Assembly (NCBI GenBank): GCA_013214355.1
Contig: JABSSL010000005.1
Location: 105,934-169,879 of the forward strand
Direction: 5' to 3'
DNA: 63,946 bases
Origin: Saprospiraceae bacterium
GTDB taxonomy: Bacteria; Bacteroidota; Bacteroidia; Chitinophagales; Saprospiraceae
Below, piece by piece: positions 38,251-48,099 of this stretch. The notes below the pieces were generated by a model that made no database searches, was not told where the DNA came from, and worked only from the letters and a program-made list of their open reading frames with translations. The stretch's first letter is position 1; each line of letters begins with the position of its first letter. The translations under genes were made by a program, and so were the position numbers.

Positions 38251-39942
38251 TTACTTTGTAGCTGAAGTCGCCTCCTTGGTATAGGCTAGAATTTGTCCGT
38301 CCGACTCAAGTCGTTCCTTGATTTTATCATAAGGTACATCTTGCACCGCAATCTCTTCCTCAATAGCCTGGACCGCAACTGTGGCTGCGCTTTGTCCCAA
38401 GATCATAAAAACAGGCTCCATCCTAATCGAGCCAAAAGCAATATGCGAACTGGAAACACAAATCGGTACCGTCAAGTTAGTACATTCCGCTGCCCTTGGT
38501 AATAGCGCACCCAGATGTATTTGGTAGGGTTGTTCAGGTTTAACCCCTATATCTCCTTCATTTTGCACAAATCCATCAGGCTTGATATAACGTTGGACAT
38601 TGTGTGAGTCCATCGTATATGACCCCATACCGACCGATTCCGTTACAGGTCTTTTGCCCATTACTTCATGCTCTGTCATCACATAATTCCCGATCATTCT
38701 TCTTGCTTCTCGAATGTACAATTGGTGTGGCCAATTCCCGTTATCTATAAACTCATCCTTGGCCAACCCCCATTGGTTTAATTCATCTTGATGCTCCTTG
38801 GGGATTCGCGGGTCGTTAGCCAAAAAGTACATCAAACCCTTCTGATAGGTTTCATGTTCCGCAATGATCTCTCGTCTTCTTTCATAAGTAGCGTCCGGAT
38901 AATCGTAATTCATTCCAATATTATCTGTACTAAAGGGACCATGATTGTTGGTATCCGTCTTTCGGTTAGGAATCGGATCAAATTTTCGGAATAGTTCATC
39001 CCAGCCATCCTCAAATACACGTACCAACAATTCATACTGTTCAGGATCATAACCTTCAGGTTTGGGAAAGGGAACGCGGTTATCCGGATGATTACTCAGG
39101 CACATGCGGAAACAATAAGCCTGTATGCGCTTATCTCCCTCTCCAAATTCTCCTGGCGGCTCCGTTGAGATCCGAGCTAAGACACCACTCTCCGGATTTC
39201 CCTTCTCCTGGTATGGATCAGTAGGTTTTTTGAAGTAATGATCATGGTGCAAAACACCGGTTTGAATACCGTTCCATTCCTCTCCATACACACTATTTGC
39301 TTCTCGCCCAACATGATAGCTTACTCCAGCTGCCGCCATCAAATCTCCTTCGTAGGTGGCATCTATAAATTGCTTGGCTTGATATTTTTTTCCGCTCAGT
39401 GTACTTATCCGATTAATGCTTGATCCAAGCATTTCTACCCCAGATTCTCGATCCAACCATTCGTTTCGATACAGTTCAATATCATATTCCTGGATAAAAT
39501 CCTCAAATGCCGCTTCAGCAGCACTCGGTTCAAAAATCCACATCGTTCTTTCTGCACCATCAATCGCAGGTGTGCCTTGTCCACGATTGCCATATGCGGA
39601 CTGGGTTTGCCATTTCCAAGCTGCGCTATCTTGGTAATGCTGGTAGATCTTGTGATAAAACTGCCTGGCCAGTCCTCCGATCACCCGTTTGTTACCGGTA
39701 TCAGTCCAGCCCAGTCCCCCTGATGATAAGCCACCTAAATGTTGGTCAGGAGATACGACTATTACCGATTTACCCATTTGCTTAACCTGCACTGCCGCCA
39801 TGACTGCAGCAGCCGTTCCACCGTAAACCAGCACATCAGCTTGAATCACGTCATCGCCTTCGGCTGGCTGTTGATTGCAGGATGTCCACATTCCGCTGAG
39901 GAATAGAGCTAATACCAGACAGGCAAAATTTCTCTTCTGCAT
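38251..39942 (-). CDS. Exported FAD-dependent oxidoreductase (FAD_oxidored family)
   Basis: The 563-residue protein has a lipoprotein-like signal (MQKRNFACLVLALFLSGMWTSC). The FAD-binding Rossmann block is VLVYGGTAAAVMAAVQVKQM with LGGLSSGGLGWTDTG after it; ATYEGDLMAAAGVSYHVGRE is a family hallmark. Enzymes of this group are common in glycan-use loci of Bacteroidota and Planctomycetota; substrates are mostly unknown, presumably sugar alcohols or hydroxyls. The gene starts 17 bases after the sulfatase stop, so sulfatase, oxidase and deacetylase form one tight exported set. Confidence 0.85.
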   Translation of the reverse strand: MQKRNFACLVLALFLSGMWTSCNQQPAEGDDVIQADVLVYGGTAAAVMAAVQVKQMGKSVIVVSPDQHLGGLSSGGLGWTDTGNKRVIGGLARQFYHKIYQHYQDSAAWKWQTQSAYGNRGQGTPAIDGAERTMWIFEPSAAEAAFEDFIQEYDIELYRNEWLDRESGVEMLGSSINRISTLSGKKYQAKQFIDATYEGDLMAAAGVSYHVGREANSVYGEEWNGIQTGVLHHDHYFKKPTDPYQEKGNPESGVLARISTEPPGEFGEGDKRIQAYCFRMCLSNHPDNRVPFPKPEGYDPEQYELLVRVFEDGWDELFRKFDPIPNRKTDTNNHGPFSTDNIGMNYDYPDATYERRREIIAEHETYQKGLMYFLANDPRIPKEHQDELNQWGLAKDEFIDNGNWPHQLYIREARRMIGNYVMTEHEVMGKRPVTESVGMGSYTMDSHNVQRYIKPDGFVQNEGDIGVKPEQPYQIHLGALLPRAAECTNLTVPICVSSSHIAFGSIRMEPVFMILGQSAATVAVQAIEEEIAVQDVPYDKIKERLESDGQILAYTKEATSATK

Positions 39943-39959
39943 ACGTATTATAAAGTTAT

Positions 39960-41867
39960 TCAGTTAACAGCTACCTCCTCACCTAATTCTTGCAAGGCCC
40001 ATTCTAATGCCCAGCTGGTAAAGGCGGCATAGTTAAAGTCTTTGTATTTGCGTTTGGCGTTTGGCCCGCCAAGATTCTTGTCTAGCACGCGATAAAGTGT
40101 TGGAATCAAAGGTCGGGCGGCAGGTCCGATCAGTTGAATACTTCTCGCCGCTTGTAAAGCTAGCCAAGGGCGATCATCTTCCACCCATTTTCCCAATACT
40201 TCGATGGCCTTGGTATGGGAATCATTCATACACAAGGTCTCTGCAGCCATAATCTGTACGCTAGGAGATGCATCATTCAACAGTGGCTCCAGCAGTTTCA
40301 AGGTCCCCGGGTCTAAGCTTGAGCTATTTCTAACCGCCATCACCCCCCAATACCTCGATCCACTATCCTCATTCTGCAAGGCATTGGTAATCGCTGCCCA
40401 ATCTTGATGACCAACCAGTTCCGCTGCCGCAATTATCTCCTCGACTTGATATTCCGTTGATCTGGCATAGTCATAAGGTGTACTGGCCTCTGACCGAATC
40501 ATGTATTCTGCCTCAGCCAATAAACCAAGGTCCCTAGTACCTCGCATCCAGGCATGTAGTTCAGCCTTTAGTTCAGCCTTTGTTTCCTGGAGATCTTCGT
40601 GGAGGGCTATATTATTCAATTCATATGGATCGGCCTCGAGGTCATATAGCTCTTCTAATGGCTTAGGTTCCCAAAGTTTCTCTTGTTCAGCATTATTCAA
40701 GCCAGCCCCTTTTGCCGCACGCAAGGCTCTAAATGCTGGTTTTTGGTCCCCATAAATAAAACCTGATTGGATGGGAGGTAGATGAGGCATATAATGTCGA
40801 ATGTAAATATAGCGATCGCTTACCACAGCTCTTGACATTTCATACATGTCGTCCGCTCGATCTCTAGCCGCAAAGACATGATTGCGGGCGGAAGGAACAT
40901 CTGTACCGAGGAAGGCTTGGCCTTGCATTTCAACGGGCGGGCTTAGCCCTGCTAGGGCCAGGACGGTTGGCGCAAAATCTACAAAACTAACCAACTGATC
41001 TGTTTCGCTACCGGGGCTTCCCGTACTTAATTGTTGATAAGCTTCCGGTACTTGCACCAACAAAGGAACCCGAAGGCCGGTCTGATAAAGCCATCGCTTG
41101 TATCGAGGCATGCCAAAACCATGGTCCCCAAAAAAGAAAATGATTGTATTTTCTAGGAGACCATCAGCTGCTAGAGAATCCATAACCTGCCCGACATTAT
41201 CATCCAGCGCTCCCAATACATTGTAATAGTGCGACCATACCTTTCTCGTATCCTCTGTATCCGGATAATAAGGAGGAACAGAAACTTGATTTGGATCCGT
41301 GAGCCGGTCTTTACCTAAGGTCGCAGCGATTTCCTCATAACGTTTTTCATTGTTTACACTTCCCTCGTGCGATGGACCTACGTTAATGAAGCTAAAGAAT
41401 GGTCGATCAGAGGTTCTCTTACGCCACGGAGCCAAACTACCTGACCAATGTTCCCAGCGTCCTTCGGGATCAAAGTTATAGTCTGTCTTATTGCGATTTG
41501 AGGTAAAATATCCAGCCTTTGCCAAATGCTCTGGCAGGGTTTGCAATTGTTTAGAAAAGGGAATTTCGGACCGCAGATGCTGCGTTCCCATTGCGGTTGC
41601 GTATAAGCCCGTGATCAAACAAGAACGGGCGGGTGCACAGATCGGTGCAGTAGCGTATGCCTTATGGTACAGTATTCCTTTACTGGCTATCGCATCAATA
41701 TTAGGTGTCTTGGCCAGGCTGTCGCCATAACAACCTAAAGCAGGGCTGATGTCTTCAGCTACTAACCAAATGATGTTAGGAGGAGGCAGATCAGAACTTT
41801 CGGAAGGAGAAGTACAAGAAAAGCATAGACCTACGAAGCATAGGCAAAGCCAATAAATCGACCGCAT
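39960..41867 (-). CDS. Lipoprotein sulfatase with C-terminal HEAT-like repeats
   Basis: The 635-residue protein has a lipoprotein signal (lipobox CFSC, Cys18). The sulfatase domain has metal pair Glu38-Asp39 in VAEDISP (ED where DD is commoner), formylglycine motif CAPAR with Cys77, and FFFGDHGFGMPRYKRW with the second metal set. Residues after about 505 are short alpha-helical repeats (WGVMAVRNSSSL, VQIMAAETLCMND, ALQAARSIQLIG) like HEAT repeats. This resembles sulfamidase/heparan-type sulfatases in Bacteroidota. It heads the minus-strand catabolic block and is divergent, by 119 bases, from another sulfatase. Confidence 0.9.
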   Translation of the reverse strand: MRSIYWLCLCFVGLCFSCTSPSESSDLPPPNIIWLVAEDISPALGCYGDSLAKTPNIDAIASKGILYHKAYATAPICAPARSCLITGLYATAMGTQHLRSEIPFSKQLQTLPEHLAKAGYFTSNRNKTDYNFDPEGRWEHWSGSLAPWRKRTSDRPFFSFINVGPSHEGSVNNEKRYEEIAATLGKDRLTDPNQVSVPPYYPDTEDTRKVWSHYYNVLGALDDNVGQVMDSLAADGLLENTIIFFFGDHGFGMPRYKRWLYQTGLRVPLLVQVPEAYQQLSTGSPGSETDQLVSFVDFAPTVLALAGLSPPVEMQGQAFLGTDVPSARNHVFAARDRADDMYEMSRAVVSDRYIYIRHYMPHLPPIQSGFIYGDQKPAFRALRAAKGAGLNNAEQEKLWEPKPLEELYDLEADPYELNNIALHEDLQETKAELKAELHAWMRGTRDLGLLAEAEYMIRSEASTPYDYARSTEYQVEEIIAAAELVGHQDWAAITNALQNEDSGSRYWGVMAVRNSSSLDPGTLKLLEPLLNDASPSVQIMAAETLCMNDSHTKAIEVLGKWVEDDRPWLALQAARSIQLIGPAARPLIPTLYRVLDKNLGGPNAKRKYKDFNYAAFTSWALEWALQELGEEVAVN

Positions 41868-41986
41868 GTAATTGTGTTGGTTTTTCTTTTCTCGAAATTA
41901 CAAATTCTCCCAGACTTTTTCTGTCCTGCGGTATCCTGCGCGGAATCATTTAACTTCACTATTACTTTTCTCATACTCCTCAGCTC

Positions 41987-43833
41987 ATGAAAGATCACTC
42001 ATTATGTATCCTTAAAGGATTTCAGTCACCGTCACCCTCTTATTCCCTTCGTTTTTTTCTGTTGAATTTCTGTTTCCTGCTACTTTGTTGTAGCGGTGAG
42101 AGGGAGACATTCAATACCTCGATTGATCAACCCAATTTATTGTTGATTTTGGTCGATGATATGGGCTACGGAGACTTGTCTTCTGCTGGGAATCCCGATG
42201 TGAAGACTCCCAATCTTGACACCCTAGCTAAGAATAGCGTTAGGTTCAAGCATTTTTATGTTTCTCCCGTTTGCGCACCCACTAGAGCTAGCTTATTAAC
42301 AGGAAGATATCCACAGAGAGCCGGGGTGTACAGTGTCACTAACGGTTATGAAAGCATGGCCCCTGAGGCTGTAACTTTGGGAGAACTTCTCCAGCCTTTA
42401 GGCTATAAAACCGGGCTTTTCGGTAAATGGCATTTAGGAGAATACTACCCGATGACACCAGCAGCTCAAGGTTTTGACGAATTTATAGGCTTTAGAACTG
42501 GCCATCATGCCGATTATTATGATCCCATCTTAGAACATAATGGCAAGGATCAAGCCTATCAAGGATATATTACAGATTTGTTAACAGAGGAGGCCTTTAC
42601 TTTCATGGAGAAGGCAGAATCTCCCTTCTTCTGCTATCTCTCCCTAAATGCCCCCCATACCCCACTCCAAATTGACAGCAGCTACTATATAAGTTTCCTT
42701 GAGAAAGGGCTAAACGAAAGAACAGCAAGGGTTTATGGGATGATGGAAAACATTGATGAGAATGTTGGAAAACTGTTAGATCAGCTGGAAAAAATCGATA
42801 AACTAAGAGAGACCATTGTCATATTTATGAGTGATAATGGTCCCATTAATGGATGGCGTGTTCCACAGGAAAAAATGCGATACAATGCGGGATTAAGGGA
42901 TCAGAAATTCACTATCTATGAAGGCGGCATTCGTACCCAATGCTTCTGGCATTGGCCGGAGAATGGACAGCGAGAATAGTGGAACAACAACTGGCTGCAC
43001 ATATCGATCTCGTACCCACTTTCTTAGATATCGTATCCAAAGACCGTAGCCAGATGGAACAGCTCGAACTGGATGGCCTAAGTTTACTTCCCGTGCTCAA
43101 CAATGAAGAGATCCCGGATTTTCTCCGCGATCGGTTCATATTTCAAAACTATCATCTTTCAACCTTAGGAGCACCAGCCCCTTTTCCTGGGGGCATCGCA
43201 CTACAATGGCCCTTCAAAATGGCAGAAGACAGCTTGCTGTACCAGCTTTCCCAAGATCCCGCCGAGGCCCAGAATAGGGCCATTGAACATCCTGAAGTGT
43301 TGCAAACCCTTCGCGAGGCTTATCTCGATTGGTGGCAAACACTCCCCCATGACAGCTCCGAATTTGCTTTAGCTATTCCGGTTGGTTACAAAGAGGAAAA
43401 TCCGATCTTACTCCAACCTCATCATGGGAAGGCCATCGGGCAAGTGAAGTTTCTTGGGCAGAAAGGGTTACTCGGTGAGCGCATTGGTTCTCATCCAACT
43501 GGAGTAGATGGAGATTGGTTAGGTGCATGGGGAGCACCGGGAGATGGTGTACGTTGGTTAATTGATGTCCAAGAAGCTCACTCCTACGAAATTGCGGCAG
43601 TCGTGCGTGGCAATATGGGCGTAAAAGAGGCCGAATTTATCCTTGCAACAGCTGAAGGCAGTCGGTCTGTCAAGCTGTCTCAACCTGAGCTAGAAAAAGG
43701 ATGGCAAAGAATCCCACTTTGCGATTTAACACTACAGCCAGGTACAAAGGAAATTTCTGTTCGCCTACAATCCTCTCTTCCAACTGGCAACCAGTTGGAT
43801 GTTCAAGGATTATCAATTCGCAAAAAGTCTTAA
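41987..43833 (+). pseudogene. Lipoprotein sulfatase with C-terminal CBM-like domain, interrupted by a 1-base deletion near 42958
   Basis: The first part (41987-42979) has a lipobox-like signal (CFLLLCC), metal pair DD at 57-58 in LVDDMGYGDLS, formylglycine motif CAPTR with Cys96, GKWHLGEY, and IFMSDNGP. It then runs off frame after FWHWPENGQRE. The sequence resumes in the -1 frame (GEWTARIVEQQLAAHIDLVP) and continues to 43833 with DGLSLLPVL and a beta-sandwich C-terminal domain (GDWLGAWGAPGDGVRWLIDV). Adding one G to the GG at 42957-42958 gives HWPGEWTARIV, the expected family sequence, and a 615-residue protein. Decay or a sequence error are both possible; no slippery heptamer is present. 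Confidence 0.88.
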
Positions 43834-43876
43834 GTCCTATTCGAATTGAATTGGAAATCTCTCTTGAAGATTTAAA

Positions 43877-44779
43877 CTAGGAAGGATCTCGCGGCATTTG
43901 ATCCAACTCTCTCAAGTACTTCACGATCTCGTCAAATTGAGCTCGCTCTAGGTAGGTAATGGGCGGCATTTTACTATTATAGCGGAAAGACTTGGGGTCA
44001 TTAAGGAAGGCCCACATATTATCTGCTTCCCAGTAAGAGAGGATATTTCGAGGGTAGTTGAATTCAGGGCCCATCACACCACCTATCTTATTCAAAGAAT
44101 GACATTTCAAGCAATGCGTTTCGTACAATTTAAATCCCTCTAGGTTTTCTTTGGGCATGATGCTTGCATAGGCAGCTTCATACGGGGTCAAGGTGAGCTT
44201 AGATAATCCATAAGGCCAAAGCAGCGAGTGGTCATCATAGGGTACTTCTTCCCAGACGAGATAAAAAGGAGGCATCTTACTCGCCATCCGCCCTGTCCAA
44301 GCTTCTGTCTCACTGTTTAGGTCAGTAAAAGCGATATAGCTCTCCTGCGAAAGGGCTACGTCCAAGGTTGTGGAGGCGTTATAGCCATCCACGCATTTGT
44401 AGGTTATCAATATCTTGGAAGGATCAGAAGCTTGTATCCAGTCATAGTCTCCTTGAGCGAGCAGACTTGCAAAAACTTTGCTGAAGGGATATGCTTTATA
44501 CTTTTGCTCATGCTTCAGCGTGTGGTCATACTTCACCAAAACTTCTACCGCCTCGAGGTCGTGTTCTTCTCCTAGCAAGAACTCAAGGTCGAATTGGGCA
44601 AACTTCTGTTCACTTAGCGTTTTCTCGGCTACCTGTTTCAACTGTTCTCCCATTTTACCTTGTTCCGTACAGGCTCCCAACGCTAAGGCCAGAAAGAGCA
44701 AAAAATAGAGTACATAACACAGTGGAAAACAGTTAAAAACCCTCAGAAAGTAAAGTCGCTGAAACTCTTGCAATCGCAT
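43877..44779 (-). CDS. Monohaem cytochrome c lipoprotein with N-terminal molybdopterin-binding-like domain
   Basis: The 300-residue protein has a membrane/lipoprotein signal (lipobox LGAC, Cys37). Residues about 50-200 look like the SUOX-type molybdopterin-binding fold seen in small redox proteins (YKCVDGYNASTTLDVAL, YLVWEEVPY); this resemblance is tentative and no Mo-ligating Cys can be assigned beyond Cys129. Residues about 205-295 are a class I cytochrome c: haem motif CLKCH (Cys223, Cys226, His227) and axial Met candidate in SKMPPITY. It would pass electrons in the periplasm or at the outer membrane. Neighbouring genes give no partner. Confidence 0.75.
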   Translation of the reverse strand: MRLQEFQRLYFLRVFNCFPLCYVLYFLLFLALALGACTEQGKMGEQLKQVAEKTLSEQKFAQFDLEFLLGEEHDLEAVEVLVKYDHTLKHEQKYKAYPFSKVFASLLAQGDYDWIQASDPSKILITYKCVDGYNASTTLDVALSQESYIAFTDLNSETEAWTGRMASKMPPFYLVWEEVPYDDHSLLWPYGLSKLTLTPYEAAYASIMPKENLEGFKLYETHCLKCHSLNKIGGVMGPEFNYPRNILSYWEADNMWAFLNDPKSFRYNSKMPPITYLERAQFDEIVKYLRELDQMPRDPS

Positions 44780-44886
44780 GCTTAACTCAAAATTTAGGCT
44801 CGAAAGTAACTAATAATGAAACGATTTCCTACCCTCCTCAAAAATTTAACGGCTACAATTCATTTTCACTATTTTACGCTAGTCCA

Positions 44887-46488
44887 CTACTTTAAGAGAC
44901 TATTCAATCCGCCAGGTAGATGGTACAGCATTTGCACTTCCTCTTGGGTCAAAGAACGCTTAAATAAAGCTACTTCGTCCATCAAACCAATGAAGTTCAA
45001 TCCCAGGAAAACTTTGGCTTTTTCTACCTCCCATGTAAAAGGTTCTTCTATTTTACGTTCCCCTTGAAATTTACCGTTGATGTAAAACTTCGCAACGCCC
45101 TCTTTTGTATTCAATCCCTCATAGGTAACAACTACATGTGTCCAAATGCCCTTTCCAAAAGGGAGATCAGTGGCCGGTAGTAAGCGTTCATTGAAGGCTG
45201 GATTCTTATCCGGTGAAATATTCTCAGGATTCCATACCGCCAGATCACCATATACACCCATACGAAATGATCGAGGATTCTTGTCCGAGAAGTCCACCCA
45301 TAAAGCCGCATCATTATATCCCACATCCGTGATTTGAATGGGATCAGTGTAACCAGGAGCCAATTCTTCATCCGGATCAAGACTGAGCCAAAGAGAGATT
45401 GCACCGCTCCAGTTCTCAGAACTATAAGCTACATTCTCAGCAGCCTGGTAGAAAGCCACGGGCTTAGCCTTTGCGGGAAACTCCAAAGCATGGCCGTGCA
45501 AGCCTCCATTCGCTTTAACTTTGGCAGCCGCATGATGAAGCCCCACTTGCTGTGTTTTCAATTCGTTGTAGGCTGCAGCTGTAAACAGCTTGGGGTTACC
45601 TTTGGCAAAGTCTGCCTTAATCCCCTCGTCAAAAGTAGCCGCTAGTGTTAGTTCCTCAGCAAGCGATTGCCGAAGCAAAGCTCTTTGATTTTCTACGTAC
45701 TGGGCGATTTCTCCAACCGGAGCTATCCATATCCCGTATTGCGGATCATGTACATATTCCATCAGCTCCCTCAACATCTCCACTTTGGTCGTTTGAAAGC
45801 CCTCCTCTCCTATTTCATGCCCCGCTAAGATCACCCAGTCTTCATCATTGGCGGCGCGCTTCAAAATGGGCTTGATATCTTCTTTGAAATCTTTACCATC
45901 CATTGAAAAGGCTTGCAATTGAGAAAGATCCGCATACACCGGGCTATTCGGAGCTTCATTCAACCAATCTCTACCAGTCATAAACAGGTCTGCTATCAAA
46001 GGGACATAGCTCTTTGTTTGTGGCCCTCTACCTACAAAGGTCTGGCCACAAGGGTAGGCAAAAGAGGCTGGTCTCACACCGGTCATTTCTTCAATCTGCT
46101 TGCTCGCCTCTAACAACTCTGCTCGCATGGCTGTCAAATTGTAATTCTCCAAGGCCCTGTTTCGAGCCCATGGAAAGTTACCAGAACAGGGATGCAACAA
46201 GGAATGATTGCCCAACTCATGGCCCGCCGCTACCATTGCCTTCCATTCCGTTTGATATTTCTGCATAGCACTGGGCAAGACATAGAAGGTAGCCTGGGCA
46301 TCCAACTCTTCAAACAATGGAAGGCCAACCGTTGGATGAGATTCCCTTGCATCATCAAAGGTGAGACTTAAGGCCATCATTTTGCCTTCTGGCCACTGAA
46401 TTTGCTGGGCTTGCCCCTTCTCGATGATCGTAACTAAGAGAGAGCAGATTACTAATAACTGAAGTAAAACGGCTTGCTGGTTTTTCAT
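44887..46488 (-). CDS. Secreted polysaccharide deacetylase with C-terminal LamG-like domain
   Basis: The 533-residue protein has a signal peptide ending near EKGQAQ. The NodB domain (about 35-270) carries LTFDDARES (Asp45, Asp46) and GHELGNHSLLHP, whose His95 and His99 are the usual metal ligands; PASFAYPCGQ is motif 3. The C-terminal half (about 335-525) is a concanavalin-like LamG domain (WSGAISLWLSLDPDEE, GLNFIGLMDEVALFKRSLTQ). The enzyme probably removes acetyl groups from a polysaccharide, with the LamG domain binding it. It is monocistronic as far as spacing shows. Confidence 0.88.
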   Translation of the reverse strand: MKNQQAVLLQLLVICSLLVTIIEKGQAQQIQWPEGKMMALSLTFDDARESHPTVGLPLFEELDAQATFYVLPSAMQKYQTEWKAMVAAGHELGNHSLLHPCSGNFPWARNRALENYNLTAMRAELLEASKQIEEMTGVRPASFAYPCGQTFVGRGPQTKSYVPLIADLFMTGRDWLNEAPNSPVYADLSQLQAFSMDGKDFKEDIKPILKRAANDEDWVILAGHEIGEEGFQTTKVEMLRELMEYVHDPQYGIWIAPVGEIAQYVENQRALLRQSLAEELTLAATFDEGIKADFAKGNPKLFTAAAYNELKTQQVGLHHAAAKVKANGGLHGHALEFPAKAKPVAFYQAAENVAYSSENWSGAISLWLSLDPDEELAPGYTDPIQITDVGYNDAALWVDFSDKNPRSFRMGVYGDLAVWNPENISPDKNPAFNERLLPATDLPFGKGIWTHVVVTYEGLNTKEGVAKFYINGKFQGERKIEEPFTWEVEKAKVFLGLNFIGLMDEVALFKRSLTQEEVQMLYHLPGGLNSLLK

Positions 46489-46592
46489 GTCTTGTTTATG
46501 TATCTTGTTACTGGGAAGATAGCAAGAATTCGCTTTTAATTGTCAACTAGATAGAACTTATTGTACCCTTCAGTCATCCTTAAAACTGACCT

Positions 46593-47171
46593 ATGGAAAT
46601 TACGGAGATTTATTACCCGAAGGTTCGGGCAGAGTGGCGATCCTGGCTAGAGGAGCACCACACCCAAAAGACTGAAATCTGGCTACGCCGCTTTAAGAAA
46701 GCCACAGGCAAGCCCTGCATCACCTACGATGAGTTGGTCGAAGAGTGCCTATGTTTTGGGTGGATTGATGGTGTCATTAAAAAGCTGGACGAAGAAAGTA
46801 ATGTTCAACGCATCACACCCAGACGTAAGAAGAAGACCTTTCTATCAGAACTGAACCGTCAGCGGGTCTGGAAGCTGCAAGCTTTAGGTCTCATGACCGA
46901 GGCAGGGGTTGAGCCCATTAAAGATCAGATTGGATCTCCAGAAGATGCCTTTGAAGTTCCAGATTGGATCCACCAGCAGCTAGTAGAAGCTGGCTTAAAA
47001 GAAAAATTTGCAGGGTTTCCCTTAATGTACAAAAGACTGAAGATTGGATGGATAACGGAAGCTAGTAAATATCGCCCTGAAGAATCGCAAAGGAGGTTGA
47101 ATTACTTGATCAAAATGACAAGCAAGGACAAGATGTATGGAACTATTCCGGAGATACCGGGGTATTATTAG
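46593..47171 (+). CDS. YdeI/OmpD-associated family protein
   Basis: The 192-residue protein has the family signature ITYDELVEECLCFGWIDGVI, then TPRRKKKTFLSELNR and the C-terminal part RLKIGWITEASKYRPEESQR. Members are small soluble proteins linked to envelope stress or peptide tolerance in enterics; their biochemical function is not settled. No signal peptide. It is divergent from the deacetylase gene. Confidence 0.8.
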   Translation: MEITEIYYPKVRAEWRSWLEEHHTQKTEIWLRRFKKATGKPCITYDELVEECLCFGWIDGVIKKLDEESNVQRITPRRKKKTFLSELNRQRVWKLQALGLMTEAGVEPIKDQIGSPEDAFEVPDWIHQQLVEAGLKEKFAGFPLMYKRLKIGWITEASKYRPEESQRRLNYLIKMTSKDKMYGTIPEIPGYY

Positions 47172-47506
47172 TGTCGTCTATCATATGAACATAGATAAAA
47201 TACAGACTTTTATCGAAAAAACTCACCTCCAGTGTATCGTTTTGGGTCATTTATGCATTAATAATTATAGATACATATTTCATTGATAATCTAAATAGAA
47301 CAGATTAAGACCAGATAATAAACGATTAACTAATTAGTCCATTTTGCAATACAATAAAAACCAAGAGTATGCCCATTCAGCACGCTTGCGAATATTTCGC
47401 AACTAAGAGGCCAGCGTGGGGCAATCTTTCCTAAAAAGAGCGCTCCATGATTGATTCTGGCCCAATAAAAAATGTAAGACGGGAATACCCCTAAATCACC
47501 AGAATC
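47172..47506. other. 335-base gene-free stretch with one perfect dyad
   Basis: The stretch is AT-rich and shows no plausible reading frame, tRNA or terminator. The only clear structure is a 17-base palindrome at 47386-47402, TTGCGAA-TAT-TTCGCAA, 104 bases before the next start. It could be a repressor site. Confidence 0.4.
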
Positions 47507-48013
47507 ATGTTAACTTCTATCATCCCTCAACGCAAAGGACAATTCACCATCAAGGGTCGAAGGGAAGACCTTGCCAATCATCTGCGAAAGGCTGGAAATG
47601 CTATCGGAAAACTGGAGATTGATATCTACAGCTTCCGCATGGCCCGTGTTATTGGTTATTTCGAAGCCTATCTCGTGACTGGTACAATCCAGAACCTAGA
47701 AGATGGTTATCAGGTGGAGTATCACATTCGGCCACATTACTTTACTCAGTGGCTATGGTGGATCGCCATTCCTGGCAATTTCCTGTTGCTATTGTACTCT
47801 GATTTAGATCTTGCTAGCTTGGCGGAGCTCACTATGGCTCCTGCTTGGCTTCGATATACGGCTTATCTGCTTTTCATCCTCTCAGCCTTATTGGCCTTCA
47901 GCTGGTTAGTGCAATCAGATATGGCCATCACGGAGCGGCATCTGAAAGATATCCCATTTCCATCTCCAACACAGCCTTTGGCCGTCGAAGATAATGGTAC
48001 TCCAAGATCCTAG
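47507..48013 (+). CDS. Hypothetical protein with two predicted membrane helices
   Basis: I do not recognise this 168-residue protein. The N-terminal ~80 residues are soluble and mixed alpha/beta (RREDLANHLRKAGNAIGKLE, VIGYFEAYLVTGTIQNL). Two hydrophobic stretches follow, at about 83-98 (WLWWIAIPGNFLLLLY) and 116-133 (YTAYLLFILSALLAFSWL), and a short polar tail ends the protein. It is probably an inner-membrane protein with the N-terminal domain on the cytoplasmic side. The stop codon lies within a 12-base palindrome (48006-48017), and the next gene is convergent. Confidence 0.6.
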   Translation: MLTSIIPQRKGQFTIKGRREDLANHLRKAGNAIGKLEIDIYSFRMARVIGYFEAYLVTGTIQNLEDGYQVEYHIRPHYFTQWLWWIAIPGNFLLLLYSDLDLASLAELTMAPAWLRYTAYLLFILSALLAFSWLVQSDMAITERHLKDIPFPSPTQPLAVEDNGTPRS

Positions 48014-48099
48014 GATCAGGATTTTGGTAAGCGTACAACGGGCATCCTCATCAAGAAATTCTCTTGCTAGCGGATGCTCTTTGTTTCATCCCATGCTCA

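Noticed and set aside
48006-48017. 12-base palindrome GATCCTAGGATC at the end of the hypothetical membrane protein gene
   Set aside because: Too short and without a U tract to be called a terminator; it may be chance overlap with the stop codon.
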